Positions 58,867-64,000 of a stretch of DNA of 64,000 nucleotides are shown in pieces. The DNA comes from Hydra vulgaris (taxonomy: Eukaryota > Cnidaria > Hydrozoa > Anthoathecata > Hydridae): NCBI RefSeq assembly GCF_038396675.1, contig NC_088922.1, positions 6,431,001-6,495,000 on the forward strand. The letters are read 5' to 3'. The notes beneath the pieces were generated by a model that saw nothing but the letters and a program-made list of their open reading frames with translations, was not told the origin of the DNA and ran no database searches. Made by a program: the position numbers and the translations under genes. Position 1 is the stretch's first letter, and each line of letters starts with the position of its first letter.

Positions 58867-61577
58867 ATATTCAAGACTTGACCACAGGCATCACCATTGT
58901 CAGGGCTTTCAACCAACAATTTTCTAATACTTGTGTTTTTGATAATATATTCTTTATAACATTTTTTCCCCGATTTATTCCAATAATCAATGAGATGTGC
59001 TTCTTTGTGTTGTTTACTAGTGCAATGACTTCTTACACTGTCTATAATAGTTGAAGGAGTTTGGGGGCGAATCCAAGAAATAAAAATTTTTTAAATGTTT
59101 TTAATACAAGATTCATATTGCGTGGAAAGAAAGGATTTAGAGGAGGAGGGGGGGGGGAAGGGAGTGAGAGGCTTCTGACACTCTAGACATGGCACTGATT
59201 AAAAGAAGTAGGAATGTTTTGAAGGAAATATTTTTTTAAACTCTTATGATAAAACATTTTTTTCCATTTACTATTCATGGAAAAAAAGTTTTATCATGGA
59301 ATAAAATATTTTCTTCAAAATAATCCTATAATTTATTATAAAAAGGAATATAAAATAAGTGATCACAATTTAACGCTATCAAATCTAAAAAAAGTTCTTT
59401 CACTTTTATTTGTAAAGTTTCATGTTTGTAGTTTCTACTTCTCAAAAAAAGCGTTAACTTTAAAATCAAAAAATGAAAATTATAAAAAAACTCAAGTTAT
59501 CGTACCAGTAGTATCAATGTTTTTGTATATTTGTAAATACTTCAGAAGATGGTGGTTTGATGTACACTTCAGAAGGTGGTGGTTTGACGTAGTTTTGATA
59601 TATTTGATACTTGATGTACTTTATTTAGCATATTTGTATTTCCTTTATTTTAGTCATTTAAATTTAAGTATTTGAATCCTGTATTTGTATTTCTTTTCCT
59701 TGTATTTTTATTTGTATTTACCTAGCTAAGTAAATACAAATACAGGTAAATACAGCTGTTAATATAGCTAGACAGCTGTTTCATACAAGTAATATTTTAT
59801 ACATGTAAGTTATAAGCCTCAGTGAAATTAATTATATTTGTTTTTTAAGCTCCATAAAAGCTTAGATTATGGTTTTTTAAGGAACTTAAAAATTTAAGAC
59901 CTAAAAAATTTCTTGAATTTTCAGTTTGCAGAATTTTTCACCTAATTTGCCCCTTGACTTATTTGGCACTTGCAAAAAAGGAAAAAATAGAACACTTAAA
60001 AAAATTTTATAAACAATATTGTGAAAAGGTTTTTAAAGTTAAGTTAAAATTAAAATGAAACAAAATGTTATAATACAACCTAAATTATAACTTCAAACAC
60101 TTTCACAAGGAATCATTTGTGATGCAGCTAAATATTAGCAATACAAATATTTAGGGAAAACAACCTTTCAAAGAAAACAATCACTAACATATAACTTGTT
60201 AACAAACAACAGTATTTTATTTCTAATTTATCATTAACAGTGCTTTTTTAATTTGTATATTTTTTGATACTCTCACACAACAGGGAAAAATTTCAATTTA
60301 TAAACAAAAATATTGAAGTTTTGGTAGAACATTTGCTTCATTAGCAAGAGCAAACACACTTTTTTTTTTCAATTTTTTCGACCTTCTTCCTTATAGTCTA
60401 TTTAGTATTTTTGGGTGTTTAAAAGCTAGACATGGAAGCTTTTAATAACAATTCAGATGGAAAAAAATATAAATAAAAAAAGATAAAATCATCTTTCCTT
60501 AAGCTTTCTTATTTCTTTTTTCATAAACCAAAATTAAATTTTAGCTTTTACCACATTTGATAATGTTTTTTAATTTTTAGTTTAATTTTTCAAATTTGCA
60601 AAATAAAAGCTTTTTCTTATATATCATTTTATTTGAAACATATTTTTGTTTATCTAATTGGCTTTTTGGATTTGAATCTTTACAAGCATTTTTATGTATT
60701 TCACATATTGGAGGTATCTACTTAACTGAAACCACATTTTTATGTAGCAAGTTAACTGTGGTAAATTTTAGTATCTATACAAATTTATTCAAATATGTGT
60801 TCAAACTTTTTGGCATTAAAAATAACCATTTTTTCAACTCCCCCAATAATGCTAGTTTTAGTCCTCAACACACTTTGTAAACAAATAAAAAAGTTAAAAT
60901 CAAAACTTTTGTCAAAGTAAACTTATTTTGCTATATTTCTGAAATTATATAAAAATAAATACACAGGTTTTGAAAACGAAAATACTGTTTACCAAGACTA
61001 ACACTATTTTTTGTCTTAACATACAAAATAAATAATATTTAAAGTTAAAAACTAGGAAAATAAATACTACACAAAATATCAGAGAAAAGTTAAATTTTTT
61101 TCTTAAAGTTTATTTTTCTTAAATTTACACTTTATTACATTTTTGTAGCATCTTTTTTATATATGAAATGATCATGAATTTTATTGATCAATTATAATGA
61201 TGGTTGAGTCCTAAATCTTTAGTTAAGTAAGCACATTTTCATGTCAAATACTTGCTTAAACATTGTAAAACTGTTTTACAATAAAAATCATTTTTATTTG
61301 TGTAATACACAAATAAAAATGATTTTACAATGAAAGTACTTTTATAAAACTATGTATAAATCATGTAAAAATGCTTATATATTAATTTGTTTAAACTTTT
61401 CAATGTATGAATTTTAAAATTGCACTTATATGCCTATTTAAAGAAAATTAGATTTGGTTTATACTTACGCATTTCACTTGGATATTATGGTAGTTTAGCA
61501 CAAATTATAAAAACAATATACACTAAAATGATAATAAAATAAATTATAAATAATAAATCAAAATATACTTTCCTTAC
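58867..61577. other. AT-rich intron sequence
   Basis: No supported coding segment; the 132-codon open stretch at 59277-59675 has low-complexity composition and no motif. It contains a 26-bp tandem duplication near 59540-59590 (CTTCAGAAGATGGTGGTTTGA), a hairpin near 59715-59750 and a perfect palindrome at 61256-61333 (CATTGTAAAACTG... / ...ATGATTTTACAATG). Confidence 0.45.
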
Positions 61578-61872
61578 CCTCAGACTTCTTTCCTGCTAAC
61601 TCATCATATTCTTCCCTAACCAATTTTAAAATTCTTCTGATCATATTTCCAGAAGATATTTCCAGAGTATCATCTGTTATCTGTGTTGCAACACTTTTAA
61701 TAGACTCAATTAATTCTTTTTCATCACTCCATTTTGTACCACCAACAAGTTTACGAAGTAGTAAAACTGTCTGAATAGCTATGTCAAATGAGCCTACAAC
61801 TTTATTTTGTCTCCTATCACTTATAAAGGCATTGATTTGATGCTGGAACTCTTCTTCAAATAATAGTCCCAT
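61578..61872 (-). CDS. eif2b2: Translation initiation factor eIF2B subunit beta, exon 1
   Basis: ATG at 61872, 98 codons plus one base, ending at GAGG|GTAAGG (61578/61577). The remaining codon bases are supplied by exon 2, so the joined product is 343 aa, close to the roughly 350 aa of animal eIF2B beta. The N-terminal region shows the alpha-helical pattern of this family: TVLLLRKLVGGTKWSDEKEL and SSGNMIRRILKLVREEYDEL, the latter matching the conserved GNMVRRVLKIIREEY block. No further exon is needed to cover the family length. Confidence 0.9.
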
Positions 61873-61919
61873 ATCAGACTAATTATAATTTTGAAAAAAA
61901 AAATTAAAAATATAGATAA

Positions 61920-61992
61920 ATTATCATCAATCAATCAATCATCATCATCATTATCATCATCATTATCATTATCATCATCGTCATCATCTTAC
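61920..61992. repeat. (ATC)n microsatellite
   Basis: ATCA and ATC units with ATT and GTC interruptions, directly upstream of eif2b2. Confidence 0.9.
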
Positions 61993-62587
61993 TTAGATTT
62001 CTAAAAAAAAGTACAAAAACAAAGTACAAACAAAAAAGAGAAAAAATTTTCAATTTGATTGAGGTGTAGAGGTGGTTTATTCATGTAAAGCATAAAAAAA
62101 TAGATAAAAATTAAAAAAGATGTACAAAAACCTGGGAAAACTTCTTAACTGAAAATAGGAGGGAATTTGTATTATTAAAAATATGCAATGCTGTATTATA
62201 AATAAAAAAGGAAATTGTGCAAGTCATGCAAGCGCAGAAAAAATAAAGTAAAAACCATAGTGATGATAATAATTTCAATTTATAAAATTCTCATCTCGTC
62301 TCAATGTTTCCAAAAATTTTATAAATCTAGTCCCAGTTAAAATCAAACCCCTGATGGTTAACTATAAACTTATTTATTAGTTGTAAAGTACCTAATGATA
62401 AATTGCTTATTTATAAAGTGTTAATGAATAATTCATTAAAAAAATATTGATTGTAAGTCATACAAAATAATAAATTAAAAAATATTGATTGTGAGCCTTA
62501 AAATAAAAGAGAAAAAAAACTAAACCACATTTAAAAAAAATTATATTCTAACTGTATTAAATATATATTGCATCAAAAAGAAATACA
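61993..62587. other. Spacer between grpel1 and eif2b2
   Basis: Should contain the grpel1 3' UTR and the eif2b2 promoter or trans-splice region. A minus-strand AATAAA lies at 62378-62373, about 210 nt after the grpel1 stop. No other signal could be supported. Confidence 0.4.
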
Positions 62588-63244
62588 TTATTGAGCAACA
62601 CCCACAAGGGCGGCCCTAACAGGTCGACCATTGAGTAAATAACCTGGTTTATTTACTTCAACAACAGTTCCTGATGTTTTTCCAGGAATTGATTTCTGAA
62701 ATAAAGCTTCATGAAAATTTGGGTCAAACTTTTCATTAATAGGATTAACTTTCTGAAGGCCATGTTTTAAAAACACTTTTTGAAGATGAGCTTCTGTCAT
62801 AACTAGTCCGTCATAAAGATTTTTTAATAGTTCGTTTTTCTGAAGCTCGTCTATAGGAACACTTAGCATGGCTTTTTCAAGAATATCAGCAACTTCAAGT
62901 AAGTCTTTGGAAAAACCCTGGACGGCAAAAAGCTTTGCATCAGATACCATTTTAACACCACGACGCCGTACGTTTTCGCATTCTGCTAACGAACGAATAT
63001 ATTTATCTTTAAACTCTGCTAAATCTTTTTGTGCAGCTGATAGAAGAATTTCTTTCTCTGAAAGGGTCTTTTTTAAACTTTTCCCTTCTTCATCCTCTTC
63101 ATTTTTAACTTCTTCTTTAATAGCAGTTGTTTCAGTAGAATATGGTTTATATTTTGAAAGGAAACTGAACATATTTGTCAAAGAAGCCATTCTCCTATTA
63201 TTTGTTATTCCAGCAACTCTTTTCAGTACCTGGATACATGCCAT
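62588..63244 (-). CDS. grpel1: Mitochondrial GrpE (nucleotide exchange factor for mtHsp70)
   Basis: Intronless 218-codon gene. GrpE-like proteins release ADP from mitochondrial Hsp70 in the matrix and so drive protein import and folding. Residues 1-40 are Arg/Ser-containing without acidic residues until about 38, a typical mitochondrial presequence. An acidic linker (45-55) is followed by a long coiled-coil (about 57-110, SEKEILLSAAQ...YIRSLAECENVRRR). The C-terminal beta domain contains FDPNFHEALFQ and the GrpE signature ending GRPVRAALVGVAQ. The length equals that of human GRPEL1 (217 aa). The start at 63244 is the first ATG and gives the complete presequence. No defect is seen. Confidence 0.95.
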   Translation of the reverse strand: MACIQVLKRVAGITNNRRMASLTNMFSFLSKYKPYSTETTAIKEEVKNEEDEEGKSLKKTLSEKEILLSAAQKDLAEFKDKYIRSLAECENVRRRGVKMVSDAKLFAVQGFSKDLLEVADILEKAMLSVPIDELQKNELLKNLYDGLVMTEAHLQKVFLKHGLQKVNPINEKFDPNFHEALFQKSIPGKTSGTVVEVNKPGYLLNGRPVRAALVGVAQ

Positions 63245-64000
63245 TTTACTAATTGTTTTTATTTTAATACCTAAATCATTTTTAGAGAATCATAAAAATT
63301 ATAAATAATTCATAAAATATAAAATAACAATATTTAGAACAGGTACAGATACATATATTTAAAAGTATTTTTATTTTAACTTATTTCTTAAAGTATTCTA
63401 ATTTTAAAAAATTTTCCTAAAGCAAATTTAGCATATAATATAAGTATATAATATAGCAGTTAATTGACTAGTTATTACAACTATAAATAGTTATAATAGT
63501 TATATAACTATTATTATATATAATAGTTGTATAACTATTATATATGTATAACTATTATATATAGTTATATAACTATATGTAGTTATATAACTATTTATAG
63601 TTAGTTATTCTAACTTTTAATACACAAGAAAGCAGGAAATGACACATAAAAAACACGAAAATTGGTTTCACTGTATTATTCAACTTTTTAAAGGTGCAAA
63701 TACATAAAGGTTAGCTCTTAAAAAATTTAAAAGTATACCAAATAATCAGCTTTAAATTCATTTCACTTAATACAAATAAATTAAGATAAGACTATTGCAA
63801 AAAAATGTGTTAAAAGTCTTATCTTAACATATAAATTATTTAATTTATTGCTTCAAAAGTTTTTCCAAATAAAAAATTTAAAAAAAGCCACCATGTCTCA
63901 AATTTTTTGTTTTTTACACAATTAACAGTACTTTATAAAATAAGAAATCTGTGAAAATTTCAAATGTGAAAATTTCAGTCTCAAACTCCAAAAAGTTCCT
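63245..64000. other. Upstream region of grpel1, AT-rich
   Basis: No second gene seen. A cluster of GTTATATAACTAT repeats in both orientations occupies about 63465-63605, and an interrupted hairpin (TAAGATAAGACT... / ...AGTCTTATCTTA) lies at about 63782-63828. Confidence 0.5.

Larger units (their letters stand above)
50617..61577 (-). other. eif2b2 intron
   Basis: 11-kb intron with donor GAGG|GTAAGG and acceptor ACATAG|GA. It contains a (TA)n block, an unrecognised open stretch, a hAT relic, a Tc1-type end, a LINE relic and a second hAT fragment. Confidence 0.85.

Noticed and set aside
59277-59675. 132-codon plus-strand frame
   Set aside because: Composition dominated by F, Y, L, K and S from AT-rich DNA, with a repeat-derived RRWWFDV duplication and no motif; it lies in the eif2b2 intron.
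62868-63308. 146-codon plus-strand frame opposite grpel1
   Set aside because: It is the antisense shadow of the grpel1 coding sequence and has no family resemblance.

Overview
The window looks like nuclear DNA of a cnidarian, most likely a brown Hydra (inference). It is strongly AT-rich, single-copy genes are split by long introns, and the space between and inside them is packed with decayed transposons, (TA)n arrays and small palindromes. No bacterial, organellar or viral gene organisation is seen.

Three conserved genes can be assembled, all on the minus strand. mrps26 (mitochondrial small-subunit protein mS26) has four coding exons at 38475-38302, 33703-33525, 21547-21424 and 15984-15742; all splice phases agree and the joined product is 239 aa. 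eif2b2 (eIF2B beta subunit) has two exons, 61872-61578 and 50616-49880, phases agree, 343 aa. grpel1 (mitochondrial GrpE, 218 aa) is intronless at 63244-62588, 715 bp upstream of eif2b2. A fourth minus-strand gene is represented only by a first exon (5766-5168) for an unrecognised type II membrane protein.

Layout. 1-5 kb: a palindrome, a 49-bp satellite, a 625-bp foldback element and a repeat-rich stretch. 5-15 kb: membrane-protein exon, LINE relic, Mutator-like element with one nonsense codon, hAT MITE with a perfect target duplication. 15.7-38.5 kb: mrps26, whose introns hold several LINE relics, a tRNA-derived SINE, a RAG1-core-like Transib relic lying inside another broken transposon gene, and hAT and unassigned transposase relics. 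38.7-49.6 kb: a mariner element, long microsatellites, a GC-rich 42-bp minisatellite, a Penelope-like fragment and a 5.3-kb DNA transposon with about 950-bp terminal inverted repeats. 49.9-61.9 kb: eif2b2, with hAT and LINE relics in its 11-kb intron. 62.6-63.2 kb: grpel1.

Two of the host products act in mitochondria (ribosome, protein import and folding) and one in cytosolic translation initiation. No accessory system such as a defence or biosynthetic cluster was found. The most unusual signals are the long-TIR transposon with an unassigned transposase family, the many nearly perfect local inverted duplications, and the GC-rich minisatellite.
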